A stretch of DNA of 53,823 nucleotides from Pseudolysinimonas_A sp965653335 (GCA_965653335.1 CBFGZU010000003.1:1-53823), one strand, 5' to 3'; positions 23,420 to 33,605 are shown, numbered from the stretch's first letter. Notes: generated by a model from the letters alone, not told the origin. Made by a program: numbers and translations.

Positions 23420-26400
23420 ATGTCTGTCACCGTCACGCCTGTCCGCTTCGAGCATCACCGCACCGCGCTCGGGATCGGTGAATCGCGTCCGCGCCTGTCC
23501 TGGATCACGACCACCGCTCCGAGCGGATGGTCCCAGGCCGGGTACGAGATCGAACAACGTGACGGTGACAGCATCCGGGTGGACAGCACCGAGTCCGTGC
23601 TCGTTCCGTGGCCCTTCGCTTCGCTCGAATCGCGCGAACGCCGTGAGGTGCGGGTACGGGTGATCGGGTCCGATGGCGTCGCGAGCGACTGGAGCGAATG
23701 GGCGTTCGTCGAAACGGGACTTCTCGAGCCGTCGGAGTGGTCGGCCGCGATGGTGGGCCCGGTCGACCCGCAGATCGCGGCGCCTCTCGTGCGCGGCGCA
23801 TTCGACGTCGGCCCCGCGCCGGTCCGTCGGGCACGCGTCTACGCGACGGGGCATGGAGTGTTCCGCCTCGAACTGAACGGGATGCGGGTGGGCGACGACG
23901 AACTCGCCCCCGGTTGGACGGCCTACCCGTCGCGACTGCGTTACAGCACCTACGACGTCACCGACCAGATCAACGCCGGCGGCAACGTGATCGGCGCGTG
24001 GGTCGGAGACGGGTGGTGGCGCGGCTACCTCGGCTGGGGTGGCAAGAAGGAGCTGTACGGCTCGGACCTGGGCGTTCTCGTGCAGCTCGAGATCGAGTAC
24101 GCCGACGGCACCCGTCAGACGGTGGCATCCGGCGCGGGCTGGACCTGCGGCCCTGGACCGATCCGGTCGGCGGATCTCTACAACGGGGAGGATTACGACG
24201 CGCGCGCTCTGGACGCGACGTGGTCGTCGACACGGTTCGATGCCTCCGCGTGGAGTCCGGTAGCTATTCGCACGCTCGACGGTGTGGAACTCGTGGCGCC
24301 GGACGGTCCCCCCGTCCGGGTCGTGGAGACGCGCGCCGTGCAGCACGTCCTCACCTCCCCGTCGGGAAAGACCATCCTCGACTTCGGGCAGAACCTCGTG
24401 GGCAGGTTGCGGCTGACCGTCCGAGGTGACGCGGGGACCGTCATCACCCTCCGGCACGCCGAGGTTCTCGAGCACGGCGAACTCGCGACCGAGCCGCTGC
24501 GGGGGGCGAAGGCGACCGACACGTATACCCTCGCCGGGTCGGGAGAGGAGTCCTGGGCCCCTCGATTCACCTTCCACGGCTTCCGGTACGCCGAGGTGAG
24601 CGGATGGCCGGGTGAGTTCGACCCGGGCGCCGTGGTCGCCGAAGTGCTGCACTCCGACATGGAGCGAACCGGCTGGTTCACCACCGACAACGAGCTCGTG
24701 GACCGGCTGCACGAGAACGTCCTTTGGGGCATGAAGGGCAACTTCGTCGACGTCCCCACCGACTGCCCGCAGCGTGACGAGCGCCTGGGATGGACCGGCG
24801 ACCTGCAGGTGTTCGCTCCCACGGCGACCTACCTCTACGACTCCGCGGGCTTTCTGGTCTCGTGGCTCAAGGACCTCGCGGCGGAGCAGAAGGCGTACGG
24901 CGGAACGCCGATGGTCGTGCCCGCCGTCGTCACCGGATACACGGGCCCCACAGCCGGGTGGGCGGACGCCGCGACGATCGTGCCGTGGGTGCTCTATCAG
25001 ACCTATGGCGACCTCGGCGTGCTGGCGGAGCAATTCGACAGCATGGTCGCCTGGGTGGAGGAGGTCTGCGCCGCCGCGGGCGAGGACCGCGTGTGGAGCG
25101 CCGGATTCCAGTTCGGCGACTGGCTCGACCCGATGGCCCCTGCGAACCGCCCCGAACAGGCCCAGACGTATCCCGAGATCGTCGCCACCGCGTACTTCGC
25201 CCGGTCGTCGCGGATCCTCGCGGATGCCGCCGAGCTGCTGGGTCGACGAGACGAGGCGCAGAAGTACGGGCGCCTCGCCGACGAGGTGAGGGAGGCGTTC
25301 GTCCGCGAGTACGTGTCCGCTTCCGGGCGGTTGCTCTCCGACTCGGCGACGGCGTACTCCCTCGCACTCGTCTTCGACCTGATCTCCGGCACCGCCGAGC
25401 GTCAGCATGCCGCGGACCGGCTCGCCGAGATCATCGTCGGCGGCGGCTACAAGATCGCCACCGGCTTCATCGGCACCCCCATCATCACCGACGCTCTCAG
25501 TGCCAACGGGCATGCCGACGTCGCCTACCGGCTGCTGTTGCAGACCGAGGCCCCGTCGTGGCTGTACGCGGTCGAGCAGGGTGCGACCACGATCTGGGAA
25601 CGGTGGGATTCGCTGCTGCCGGACGGCACCGTGAACCCGAGCGGCATGACGTCGTTCAACCACTACGCCTTCGGCGCGGTCGCCGACTGGATGCACCGCG
25701 TGGTCGCGGGTCTCGCGCCGGCGGCACCCGGGTACCGGCGGATCCTCATCTCCCCGCAGCCACCCCGGCGCGGACTGAGGTCTGCCTCGGCGACTCTGCG
25801 CACTCCCTATGGCACGGCGGCCGCGGGCTGGCGCTACGCGGACGGCACGATTCGCGTGTCGGCGACGGTTCCCGTCGGGGTGATCGCGGATGTCGTGCTT
25901 CCGTCGGGCAAATCGCTGCAGGTGAGCGCCGGAGAGCACGAGTGGACAGAACCCTTCGAGGTCGACATCGAAACCGAGCAGATCTTCACCGTCGACTCCC
26001 GCATGGGAGACATCGTCGACAACAAGCCGGCGCTCGCGGTGCTGACGGGCGTGATCGGCAAGTGGGTTCCCGGCGCCGCTGAGCACATGTCGGGCAACAT
26101 GCGCGGCCAGGAAGACACGACTCCGCGCCAGATCACGGCCTACTTCCCGGATCCTGCGGGGGTACTCGCCGATCTCGAGCGAGGGTTTGCCGCCATCGCA
26201 GCCGGGGAGGATATCCCGGCTGATGTCCTCACCGCATCCGCTCCGGCGGCCGTGGATGATCCCGCGCTGCGGGAGAAGGCCGTGCTGCTCTCGGGCAGCG
26301 GCTACTGGTCCACGCACGCGAGCGACGGCGTCGCATCCATCACGATCACCGACGGACCGCACGGGGTGCGTCTGCAGAAGGGGGAGTCGGACAACCTCGG

Positions 26401-28483
26401 GATCCACGACAGCCTGCCGGCGACGTGCTTCCCCACCGAGGGTGCGATGGGTTCGACGTGGGATCGGGAACTCCTCTACGCGGTCGGCGAAGCGATCGGC
26501 ACGGAAGCCCGCGCTCTCGACGTCAACGTGATCCTGGGCCCGGCCGTCAACGTCAAGCGCTCACCACTGGGCGGTCGCGCCTTCGAGTACCTCGCGGAGG
26601 ATCCCGTGCTGGCCGGAGTGCTCGCGACCGAATACGTGCGGGGGGTGCAGTCCACGGGGGTGGGCACGTCGGTTAAGCACTTCGCGGTCAACAGTCAAGA
26701 GACCAACCGGATGCGGGTCAGCGCCGACGTCGACGCCCGGGCGCTTCGGGAGCTATACCTTCCCGCCTTCGAGCGAGTCGTGCGCGAGGCCGCTCCCACG
26801 TCGATCATGAGCGCGTACAACGCGCTCAACGGGGTGTTCGCGTCGGAGAACCGGTGGTTGCTCACCGACCTGCTGCGCGACGAATGGGGTTTCGACGGTC
26901 TCGTGGTATCCGACTGGGGTGCGATCAAGGACCGCGTGGAGGCGTTGCGGGCCGGGCTCGATCTGGAAATGCCGGGGACGGGAGACGAGGGCACCGACGC
27001 GATCCTCACGGCGGTCCGCGAGGGTCGACTGGATCGTACGATCGTGGAGCGGGCCGCCGGTCGGATGGCCACGTTGGTCGCACGTACCCGTCTCGACGAC
27101 GATCGCGCGTTCGACCCGGATGCGCACCACGCCCTCGCCCGCCGGGCCGCGGGCGCCGCGATCGTGCTCCTTCGCAACGAACGTCAGACTCTCCCCCTGC
27201 GTTCCGGGCTCAAGGTCGCCGTCGTCGGCACGTTCGCGGTCGAGCCGCCGTTCCAAGGCGGCGGCAGCTCCCACGTCAACCCGACGCGCGTGGATGTTCC
27301 GCTCGAGGAGCTGCGCGCGGCGCTCGGCAGCGCGAACGTCGGCTACGCCCCCGGTTACACGACGGACGGTGACTCCGAGGCCCTGCGCGCCGAGGCCCAG
27401 GCGCTCGTCGCGGACGCCGACGTCGCCGTGGTGTTCGCGGGGCTCTACGAGAAGGAGCAGTCAGAAGGTTTCGACCGCACGACGATCGACTTGCCCGCCG
27501 ATCACGTCGCGCTGATCCAGGCGGTCGCCGCCCGTGCGCCGCGCACCGTTGTCGTGCTCTGCAACGGCGGCGTCGTCAGTCTCGAGCCGTGGCATGACTC
27601 GGTCGACGCGATCGTCGAGGGCTGGGCGCTCGGGCAGGGGGTCGGAGGTGCGCTCGCCGACGTGCTCTCCGGAGCGGTGAACCCGTCCGGTCGGCTCGCG
27701 GAGTCGATTCCGTACCGCCTCGAAGACACTCCTTCCTTCCTGAGCTTCCCCGGAGAGAACGGCGTGGTCCGGTACGACGAGAGCGTCTTCGTCGGCTATC
27801 GGTACTACACGACCACGGGTCGTCCCGTGCGCTATCCGTTCGGTCACGGCCTGTCGTACTCGACCTTCTCGCACGACACCCTCGAGGTCTCGGTCGCCGG
27901 GCGCGACACGGTGCGTGTTCGAGTGACGGTGCGCAACTCCGGGGACGTCGCCGGAGCGGAGGTCGTGCAGGTCTACGTCGCGCCCCCGCCGTCGCCGGTG
28001 CGTCGTCCCGTTCGCGGGCTCGCCGGATTCGAGAAGGTGCACCTCGAACCGGGGCAGAGTCGCACGGTCGAGGTGGTCCTGGATCGCCGCGCCTTCGCGT
28101 ACTGGGACGTCGTGACCGACGGCTGGCGTGTGCAGCCGGGCAGCTATGCCATCGAGATCGGCCGGTCGTCGGCCGAGATCGGCGCGTCGACGCAAGTCAC
28201 CCTGGAGGGCGATTCGATCGCGGCCCAACCGCTCAGTCTGGACTCCACCGTCGGTGAGTGGTTCGGGCATCCGGTCGTCGGACCTGCCTTGACCGAAGCG
28301 ATGATGGCCGGCGCTCCGGAGGAGCAGAGATCCGGCGCGAATGACGACGAAGCCATGCTGAAGATGGTCGAGTCGATGCCGATGGGGCAGTTCGTCCGGT
28401 TCCCCGGGGTGGATATTTCCGAGGATGAGCTCGCTCACCTCATCAGTCTCAGCATGGCTGAGATCCCGAAGGCCGGCTCGTGA
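23420..28483 (+). CDS. Bifunctional alpha-L-rhamnosidase (GH78) - beta-glucosidase (GH3) fusion
   Basis: This is a single open frame of 1687 residues. Residues 1 to about 855 are a GH78 alpha-L-rhamnosidase: N-terminal beta domains, then the catalytic (alpha/alpha)6 barrel with DCPQRDERLGWTGD starting at Asp448 (general acid region) and IWERWD with Glu727 (general base region). A helical linker (about 858-945) leads into a complete GH3 enzyme: TDGPHGVR, nucleophile Asp1165 in VVSDWGA, the EGFDRTTIDLP loop, and a C-terminal fibronectin-III-like domain. There is no signal peptide, so it acts in the cytoplasm. The order suits removal of terminal rhamnose and then of beta-linked glucose, as in rutinosides, neohesperidosides or saponins. 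No stop or frameshift separates the halves. Confidence 0.9.
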   Translation: MSVTVTPVRFEHHRTALGIGESRPRLSWITTTAPSGWSQAGYEIEQRDGDSIRVDSTESVLVPWPFASLESRERREVRVRVIGSDGVASDWSEWAFVETGLLEPSEWSAAMVGPVDPQIAAPLVRGAFDVGPAPVRRARVYATGHGVFRLELNGMRVGDDELAPGWTAYPSRLRYSTYDVTDQINAGGNVIGAWVGDGWWRGYLGWGGKKELYGSDLGVLVQLEIEYADGTRQTVASGAGWTCGPGPIRSADLYNGEDYDARALDATWSSTRFDASAWSPVAIRTLDGVELVAPDGPPVRVVETRAVQHVLTSPSGKTILDFGQNLVGRLRLTVRGDAGTVITLRHAEVLEHGELATEPLRGAKATDTYTLAGSGEESWAPRFTFHGFRYAEVSGWPGEFDPGAVVAEVLHSDMERTGWFTTDNELVDRLHENVLWGMKGNFVDVPTDCPQRDERLGWTGDLQVFAPTATYLYDSAGFLVSWLKDLAAEQKAYGGTPMVVPAVVTGYTGPTAGWADAATIVPWVLYQTYGDLGVLAEQFDSMVAWVEEVCAAAGEDRVWSAGFQFGDWLDPMAPANRPEQAQTYPEIVATAYFARSSRILADAAELLGRRDEAQKYGRLADEVREAFVREYVSASGRLLSDSATAYSLALVFDLISGTAERQHAADRLAEIIVGGGYKIATGFIGTPIITDALSANGHADVAYRLLLQTEAPSWLYAVEQGATTIWERWDSLLPDGTVNPSGMTSFNHYAFGAVADWMHRVVAGLAPAAPGYRRILISPQPPRRGLRSASATLRTPYGTAAAGWRYADGTIRVSATVPVGVIADVVLPSGKSLQVSAGEHEWTEPFEVDIETEQIFTVDSRMGDIVDNKPALAVLTGVIGKWVPGAAEHMSGNMRGQEDTTPRQITAYFPDPAGVLADLERGFAAIAAGEDIPADVLTASAPAAVDDPALREKAVLLSGSGYWSTHASDGVASITITDGPHGVRLQKGESDNLGIHDSLPATCFPTEGAMGSTWDRELLYAVGEAIGTEARALDVNVILGPAVNVKRSPLGGRAFEYLAEDPVLAGVLATEYVRGVQSTGVGTSVKHFAVNSQETNRMRVSADVDARALRELYLPAFERVVREAAPTSIMSAYNALNGVFASENRWLLTDLLRDEWGFDGLVVSDWGAIKDRVEALRAGLDLEMPGTGDEGTDAILTAVREGRLDRTIVERAAGRMATLVARTRLDDDRAFDPDAHHALARRAAGAAIVLLRNERQTLPLRSGLKVAVVGTFAVEPPFQGGGSSHVNPTRVDVPLEELRAALGSANVGYAPGYTTDGDSEALRAEAQALVADADVAVVFAGLYEKEQSEGFDRTTIDLPADHVALIQAVAARAPRTVVVLCNGGVVSLEPWHDSVDAIVEGWALGQGVGGALADVLSGAVNPSGRLAESIPYRLEDTPSFLSFPGENGVVRYDESVFVGYRYYTTTGRPVRYPFGHGLSYSTFSHDTLEVSVAGRDTVRVRVTVRNSGDVAGAEVVQVYVAPPPSPVRRPVRGLAGFEKVHLEPGQSRTVEVVLDRRAFAYWDVVTDGWRVQPGSYAIEIGRSSAEIGASTQVTLEGDSIAAQPLSLDSTVGEWFGHPVVGPALTEAMMAGAPEEQRSGANDDEAMLKMVESMPMGQFVRFPGVDISEDELAHLISLSMAEIPKAGS

Positions 28484-28508
28484 GTCATCGCGAGTCGGCT
28501 GCGATGAC
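28484..28508 (+). promoter_or_regulatory. Intercistronic hairpin abutting the GH3 Shine-Dalgarno
   Basis: GTCATCGC (28484-28491) and GCGATGAC (28501-28508) pair perfectly around a nine-base loop. The stem starts directly after the fusion-gene stop codon and ends directly before AGGAGGG (28509-28515) of the next gene. It may stabilise or process the mRNA between the two glycosidase genes. Confidence 0.55.
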
Positions 28509-28520
28509 AGGAGGGCTCCG

Positions 28521-30728
28521 ATGAGCGACCCAGATATCACCGACCTCAGCGTGACGCAGAAGGCTTCGCTGCTGTCCGGCCGCGACGGCTGGTCCACGAC
28601 CGATCTGAGCGACGAGGGCGTCCCGTCGATCACGATGATCGACGGGCCCCATGGGCTTCGTCGTCCTGCCGACATCTCCGACCATCTCGGAATCGCCGAG
28701 AGCCTGCCCGCCACCTGTTTCCCTCCGGCGGTGGCCGTCGGATCCAGTTGGGACCCCGACGTCGCAGCCGCCGTCGCGTCCGGCATCGCCCGCGAGGCTC
28801 GTTACTACGGAGTCCAGATCGTGCTCGGTCCGGGGGTCAACATCAAGCGGTCGCCGTTGGGGGGCCGGAACTTCGAGTTCTACTCTGAGGATCCCCTCGT
28901 TTCCGGGGTGCTCGGCGCCGCGTATGTGGCCGCCATGCAGGACGGCGGGGTCGGTGTGTCGGTGAAGCATTTCGCGGTCAACAATCAAGAGACCGGTCGC
29001 ATGCAAATCAGTGCCGACGTGGATGAGCGAAGCCTTCGCGAGATCTATCTCGCCAGCTTCGAACGCGTCGTCACACAATCCCAGCCCGCGACGGTGATGT
29101 GCTCGTACAACCGCATCAACGGCGTCTATGCGTCTGAGAACGGGTGGCTCCTCAATCGAGTACTCCGTGACGAATGGGGTTTCGAGGGTGCCGTCGTGTC
29201 CGACTGGGGAGCGGTCCACGATCGGGTCGCCGCGCTCAGCGCGGGGCTCGACCTCGAGATGCCGGGCAAGGCGCCCCACCTCACCGACGTCGAAATCGTC
29301 GACGCGGTGCGCGATGGGCGCCTCGATGAAGCGACGGTCGATCGCAGCGCAACACGGGTCGCCGCGCTCACGCGCCTCATCCAAACGCCGCTCGGGCCGC
29401 CGGACGTTGAGGCTCAGCACGAGCTCGCCCGGCGCCTCGCAACCGAGTGCGCCGTACTTCTGAAAAACGACCGGCAGGCACTGCCCCTTTCGTCGGACCT
29501 CAAGGTCGCCGTCGTCGGCGTGAGCGCGGTCGAGCCCCGATTCCAGGGTGGGGGGAGCTCTCACGTCACACCCACTCGCGTGGACAGCGCCCTCGACGCG
29601 ATCCGCGCGATGGCCGCCGACGTGACCTACGCCCGGGACCGGGAGGACGGCGCGCTGGACGCGGCACGCGACGCCGACGTCACGCTCGTGTTCGCCGGGC
29701 TCGACGAACACGACGAATCCGAGGGCTACGACCGCGCCAGCATGGAGTTGCCCGCCGAGCAGGTCGCCCTCATCCAGGCTGTCGCCGCGGTGAGTGCCCG
29801 CACCGTCGTCGTGCTCTCGCATGGCGGAGTCGTCTCGCTCGAAGGGTGGCACGACGACGTCGACGCGATCCTCGACACCTTTCTGCTCGGGCAAGGTGGT
29901 GGTCAGGCGATCGCCGACCTCGTCTTCGGAGTGGCGTCACCCTCCGGCCGCCTCGCGGAGTCGATCCCGCTTCGCCTCGAAGACAACCCGTCGTTCCTCA
30001 ACTTCCCGGGCGAGCAGGGGCATGTCCGCTACGGCGAAGGAGTCATGGTCGGCTACCGGTACTACGAGACCACCGGCATACCCGTCCGCTATCCCTTCGG
30101 GCACGGTCTCGGCTACACGACGTTCACCACGTCCGATCTCCATGTCGAGACCTCGGACAGCGATCACGCCGTCGCTCGGGTGACGGTCACCAACACCGGC
30201 GCTCGCCCCGGTAAGCATGTCGTCCAGCTCTATGTCGCCAGCAGCGCCGGCCCGGTACGCCGTCCCGCTCGCGAGCTTCGCGCGTTCCGCAAGGTCGAGC
30301 TCGCCCCGAACGAAAGCACGACCGTCGAGTTCGCGCTGGACCGCCGGGCATTCGCCTACTGGGACATCGTCGAGGGCGATTGGATCGTGCCCGGCGGGGA
30401 GTACGCCGTCCAGATCGGCGAGAACGCCTCCAACGTCCTGCTCGAGAAGACCGTCACCCTCACCGGTGATGTCATCCTTCGTGAGCTCTCGCTCGAGTCG
30501 ACGGTGGGGGACTGGCTCGCCCACCCCGTCGTCGGATCTACCCTGCTCGAAGCGATGCTGGCCGCGGCGAGCGAAGAAGAGGCGGAGGTGGTTCGTCAGA
30601 ACCCGGATTGGACCCGCCTGGTGGAGTCCATCCCGATGTACCAGTTCGTCGACTACAGCGAATCGGTCGGCTCCCCCATCAACGCCCGTTGGCTGGAACC
30701 GCTCATGGAGCTCACCCGACCGTCTTGA
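28521..30728 (+). CDS. Stand-alone GH3 family beta-glucosidase
   Basis: The 735-residue enzyme is a paralogue of the C-terminal half of the preceding fusion, with the same order of motifs: IDGPHGLR, KHFAVNNQETGRM, nucleophile Asp228 in VVSDWGA, ESEGYDRASMELP, the fibronectin-III-like domain and the same short helical C-terminal module (from about residue 658). It lacks a signal peptide, so it works on imported or partly trimmed substrate. ATG 28521 follows AGGAGGG at five bases. The related but divergent sequence suggests a different linkage or sugar preference from the fused GH3. Confidence 0.92.
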   Translation: MSDPDITDLSVTQKASLLSGRDGWSTTDLSDEGVPSITMIDGPHGLRRPADISDHLGIAESLPATCFPPAVAVGSSWDPDVAAAVASGIAREARYYGVQIVLGPGVNIKRSPLGGRNFEFYSEDPLVSGVLGAAYVAAMQDGGVGVSVKHFAVNNQETGRMQISADVDERSLREIYLASFERVVTQSQPATVMCSYNRINGVYASENGWLLNRVLRDEWGFEGAVVSDWGAVHDRVAALSAGLDLEMPGKAPHLTDVEIVDAVRDGRLDEATVDRSATRVAALTRLIQTPLGPPDVEAQHELARRLATECAVLLKNDRQALPLSSDLKVAVVGVSAVEPRFQGGGSSHVTPTRVDSALDAIRAMAADVTYARDREDGALDAARDADVTLVFAGLDEHDESEGYDRASMELPAEQVALIQAVAAVSARTVVVLSHGGVVSLEGWHDDVDAILDTFLLGQGGGQAIADLVFGVASPSGRLAESIPLRLEDNPSFLNFPGEQGHVRYGEGVMVGYRYYETTGIPVRYPFGHGLGYTTFTTSDLHVETSDSDHAVARVTVTNTGARPGKHVVQLYVASSAGPVRRPARELRAFRKVELAPNESTTVEFALDRRAFAYWDIVEGDWIVPGGEYAVQIGENASNVLLEKTVTLTGDVILRELSLESTVGDWLAHPVVGSTLLEAMLAAASEEEAEVVRQNPDWTRLVESIPMYQFVDYSESVGSPINARWLEPLMELTRPS

Positions 30729-30756
30729 CCGTGACGAGCCGATCTCTCGGCGCACG

Positions 30757-30859
30757 GCCCGCAGGCGACGGAGAGTTCTCGCGCGCCTGTGATTCGAGTA
30801 CGAGTATGGGAGGCAATGTCAGTTCCGAGTACGGTGGTGTTCCCGGTGCCCGCAGGCGA
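30757..30859 (+). repeat. 12-bp direct repeat in the gap before the APC permease
   Basis: GCCCGCAGGCGA occurs at 30757-30768 and 30848-30859 in the 178-base gap between the GH3 gene and the permease. Each copy contains the palindrome-like GCCCGCAGGC. The gap also contains related GATTCGAGTACGAG and GTTCCGAGTACGGT stretches. A regulatory region for the permease operon is likely; no clear promoter was found. Confidence 0.4.
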
Positions 30860-30906
30860 TTCTGGCACGCGTACGAATCGCAGTTCACGCTGGCAATGGA
30901 GGCAAC

Positions 30907-32376
30907 ATGAAGGCAGACGCGAGTACGGCGCAGCTCACCCCGACCGAGTCCATCCGGACGTCGTATGCGCTCAAACGCCAGATCCCGCTGTGGTCTCTCG
31001 TCGGGATCATCTTCTTCAGCGTCTCCGGCGGGGCGTATGGCCTGGAGGAGCTGGTCTCCTCGTCGGGCCCCGGTCTCGCTCTCGTGCTCATTCTCGTCAC
31101 GCCGCTGATCTACGGGATCCCGATCGCAGCCATCACGGCCGAACTGTCCACGACCCTTCCCGATGAGGGAGGCACGTATGAGTGGGCGCGGCGAGGCCTC
31201 AACTCCTTCTGGGCGTTCCAAGCCGGTGCCTTGCGGTGGATCAATAGCTGGGTCGACATGGCGCTCTACCCGGTGCTGTTCGCCAGCTACCTCACATTCC
31301 TGTTGCCGACGGATTTCGCGGACGAGGTCCTCTTCAGCGTCGGGCCCATCGACGCGACCATGGGGTGGGCCGCTGGCGTCGTCTTCGTCATCATCCCGTT
31401 CGCCATCGTCAACCTGCTCAGCTCGAGATTGGTCGGTGCGAGCTCGGCTCTGATCGCGGTCATCGTGCTTCTCCCCCTCGTCGCGCTCGCGGCGTTCGGC
31501 ATCTTCCAGCTGATCACCGAGGGCATCAACCCCTTCTCGCCGTTCGTCATCGGAGGGGACACCCCGCTCGCGACGGTCGGCGTCGGACTCGCCATCATCA
31601 TGTGGAGCTATTGCGGGTTCGACAGCATCGGCGTCATCGCGGGGGAGGTGAAGAATCCGTCACGAATCATTCCCCGGGCCACGATCATCGCCATGGGCGT
31701 CATCATCTTGTCGTACCTGCTCCCGCTCATGGGCGCGCTCGCGGTGGGCGGCTGGGAGGACTGGGAAACCGGTTCGTTCGGCTCCGTCGCCGCTCAATTG
31801 GGAGGCCCGATCCTCGGGATCGCGGTAACGGTCGGCGGGATGGTCTCGGCGATGGGAATGTATTCCTCGCTCCTGCTCAGTAGCTCTCGTGTCGTCTTCG
31901 TTCTGTCTCGCGACCGATGGATCTCACCGGTACTGGCGAAGCAGACGCGGAAGTCGCGCACTCCCTGGGTGGCGGTCTTGGTGTCGTCGGCGCTCTACGC
32001 CGTGTTCAGCCTGGGATCGTTCGCGAATCTCGTCATCGTCGACGTGTTCCTCATCAACACGCTGCTTCTGCTGAGCCTCGCGGCCCTCATCGCGCTCAGG
32101 ATCAAGGAGCCGAATCTGCACCGGCCGACGAGGATTCCCGGAGGCTGGCTCGGCATCGGCCTCGTCGGCGGACTGATGGTTGCGGTGATCCTCTTCACGA
32201 TGTCAACTCAGTTCGTGGACTTCGGAGGGACGGAGGCCGTCGCGCTGTTCCTGGGAACGCTCGCGGTCACCGTCGTCGGCTACTTCCCGGCGCGGGCATA
32301 TCGCCGCCGCAAGATGGCCAGCTTCGTCGCATCGGACAACGAATTGAGGATGTCGGGAGGGGAGAGGGACGAGTGA
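30907..32376 (+). CDS. APC-superfamily amino acid/amine permease
   Basis: The 489-residue membrane protein has about twelve hydrophobic helices. The first helix region SLVGIIFFSVSGGAYGLEEL holds the APC substrate-binding glycine-rich turn, and PDEGGTYEWARRGL and WSYCGFDSIGVIAGEVKNPSR are typical of the family. It imports an amino acid or amine by secondary transport. GGAGGC precedes ATG 30907. Its stop overlaps the next amine oxidase start by four bases, tying the permease directly to amine oxidation. Confidence 0.88.
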   Translation: MKADASTAQLTPTESIRTSYALKRQIPLWSLVGIIFFSVSGGAYGLEELVSSSGPGLALVLILVTPLIYGIPIAAITAELSTTLPDEGGTYEWARRGLNSFWAFQAGALRWINSWVDMALYPVLFASYLTFLLPTDFADEVLFSVGPIDATMGWAAGVVFVIIPFAIVNLLSSRLVGASSALIAVIVLLPLVALAAFGIFQLITEGINPFSPFVIGGDTPLATVGVGLAIIMWSYCGFDSIGVIAGEVKNPSRIIPRATIIAMGVIILSYLLPLMGALAVGGWEDWETGSFGSVAAQLGGPILGIAVTVGGMVSAMGMYSSLLLSSSRVVFVLSRDRWISPVLAKQTRKSRTPWVAVLVSSALYAVFSLGSFANLVIVDVFLINTLLLLSLAALIALRIKEPNLHRPTRIPGGWLGIGLVGGLMVAVILFTMSTQFVDFGGTEAVALFLGTLAVTVVGYFPARAYRRRKMASFVASDNELRMSGGERDE

Positions 32377-33605
32377 GTGTCAGCGTCGGGATCGTCGGCG
32401 CCGGTGTCGCGGGGCTGATGGCAGCGCTGGATCTCAGCGCGCGAGGCCATCAGGTGACGGTGTTCGAGGCTCGACCTCGCGTGGGCGGCCGCGTCCACAC
32501 GGTGCGCTTCGCGGATGGCCGGTTTGCCAACGCCGGTGCGGAATGGCTCAACTCGAGCGACACGGTCGCTCGCGAACTGACGGATCGCTACGGGCTGGAA
32601 CTCGTCGAGCGGTACGGGTTCGAGGCTGTCGTCGCCGAGGGGTCGCCGTTCCTCGGTGACGGAAGTTACCCCGGCATCGATGAAGCCTTCGAGTCGGCGA
32701 CATCCGCTCTGACCGATCTGGAAAACCCCTGGGATGACCCTGCGGCGAGAGACTTGGACCGGCTGAGCGTCGCGGAATGGGCGTACGGAACCGGAGCCGA
32801 CTCGCGCACGATCGACCGCTTCTTCCGGGACTTCGAAGGCGAGTTCATGGCGCCGGTCGTGCAGATCAGCATGGCCGCGGCGGCGATCAGTTCGCTGCTG
32901 ACCAACAATGACCGCGCGTTCCGACTCCGGGACGGCACCGCCTCGCTCCCCGAAGCGATGGCGGATGAGCTCGGCCGCCGTTCGATCCATCTGGACGAAA
33001 CTGTCGTCGCGGTGAGCCAGACGCCTGACCTCGTCACCGTCAGCACGGCGCACGCCACCCACCACTTCGATGCCGTCGTCCTCGCGTTGCCTCTTCCCGC
33101 GCTCGGAAGAATTCAGATCGCTCCCGCCCTCGATCTGCCCTGGATCGGCCAGGGCCGCGGAGGGAAGTTACTGGTTCCCTATGACAACGCGGCGCTGGAC
33201 GGGGCCGCGCAGCCGAGTCCGGAGACGGGACAGAAGTTCGTCTACGTCAGCGCATCGCACCAGCCAGGCGACGGGGTCATCCTCACCGCCTACAGCGATC
33301 AGATCCTCGATCCCGAGGAAGTCACGGCGACGTTCGGGCGATGGTTCCCGGAGTTGACCCGCTCATCGATGGAGCCGGTCGCCGCGTGGTGGAGTCTGGA
33401 TGCGCTCAGCGGCACGACGTACAGCGCCCCGCAACCGGGATATCTCGATGCCCTCCGCCGGCTTCGGCAGCCGCAGTCACGCATCTATCTCGCCGGCGAA
33501 CACACCGAGATCCTCTTCGGATACGTCGAAAGCGGATTGATGAGTGGCCGACGGGTCGCCCACCAGATCGACTCTGCGACGACTCCCGCGCGCGACCTGT
33601 ACTGA
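32373..33605 (+). CDS. FAD-dependent amine oxidase (second)
   Basis: The 410-residue flavoprotein starts at GTG 32373 in the permease stop. The FAD motif IVGAGVAGLMAALDLSARG ends in EARPRVGGRVH, and the C-terminal FAD segment is IYLAGEHTEILFGYVESGLMSGRRVA. It is related to the enzyme at 19302. Coupling to the APC permease suggests that it oxidises the imported amine. A 228-base gap without a convincing gene follows before the amidohydrolase start. Confidence 0.87.
   Translation: MSVSVGIVGAGVAGLMAALDLSARGHQVTVFEARPRVGGRVHTVRFADGRFANAGAEWLNSSDTVARELTDRYGLELVERYGFEAVVAEGSPFLGDGSYPGIDEAFESATSALTDLENPWDDPAARDLDRLSVAEWAYGTGADSRTIDRFFRDFEGEFMAPVVQISMAAAAISSLLTNNDRAFRLRDGTASLPEAMADELGRRSIHLDETVVAVSQTPDLVTVSTAHATHHFDAVVLALPLPALGRIQIAPALDLPWIGQGRGGKLLVPYDNAALDGAAQPSPETGQKFVYVSASHQPGDGVILTAYSDQILDPEEVTATFGRWFPELTRSSMEPVAAWWSLDALSGTTYSAPQPGYLDALRRLRQPQSRIYLAGEHTEILFGYVESGLMSGRRVAHQIDSATTPARDLY

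Noticed and set aside
22031..26407. 1458-codon open frame on the minus strand
   Set aside because: It lies antisense to the MFS gene and the GH78 half of the fusion, which have clear family motifs; its translation is rich in Arg, Asp, Gly and His with no recognisable domain, as expected for a GC-driven shadow frame.
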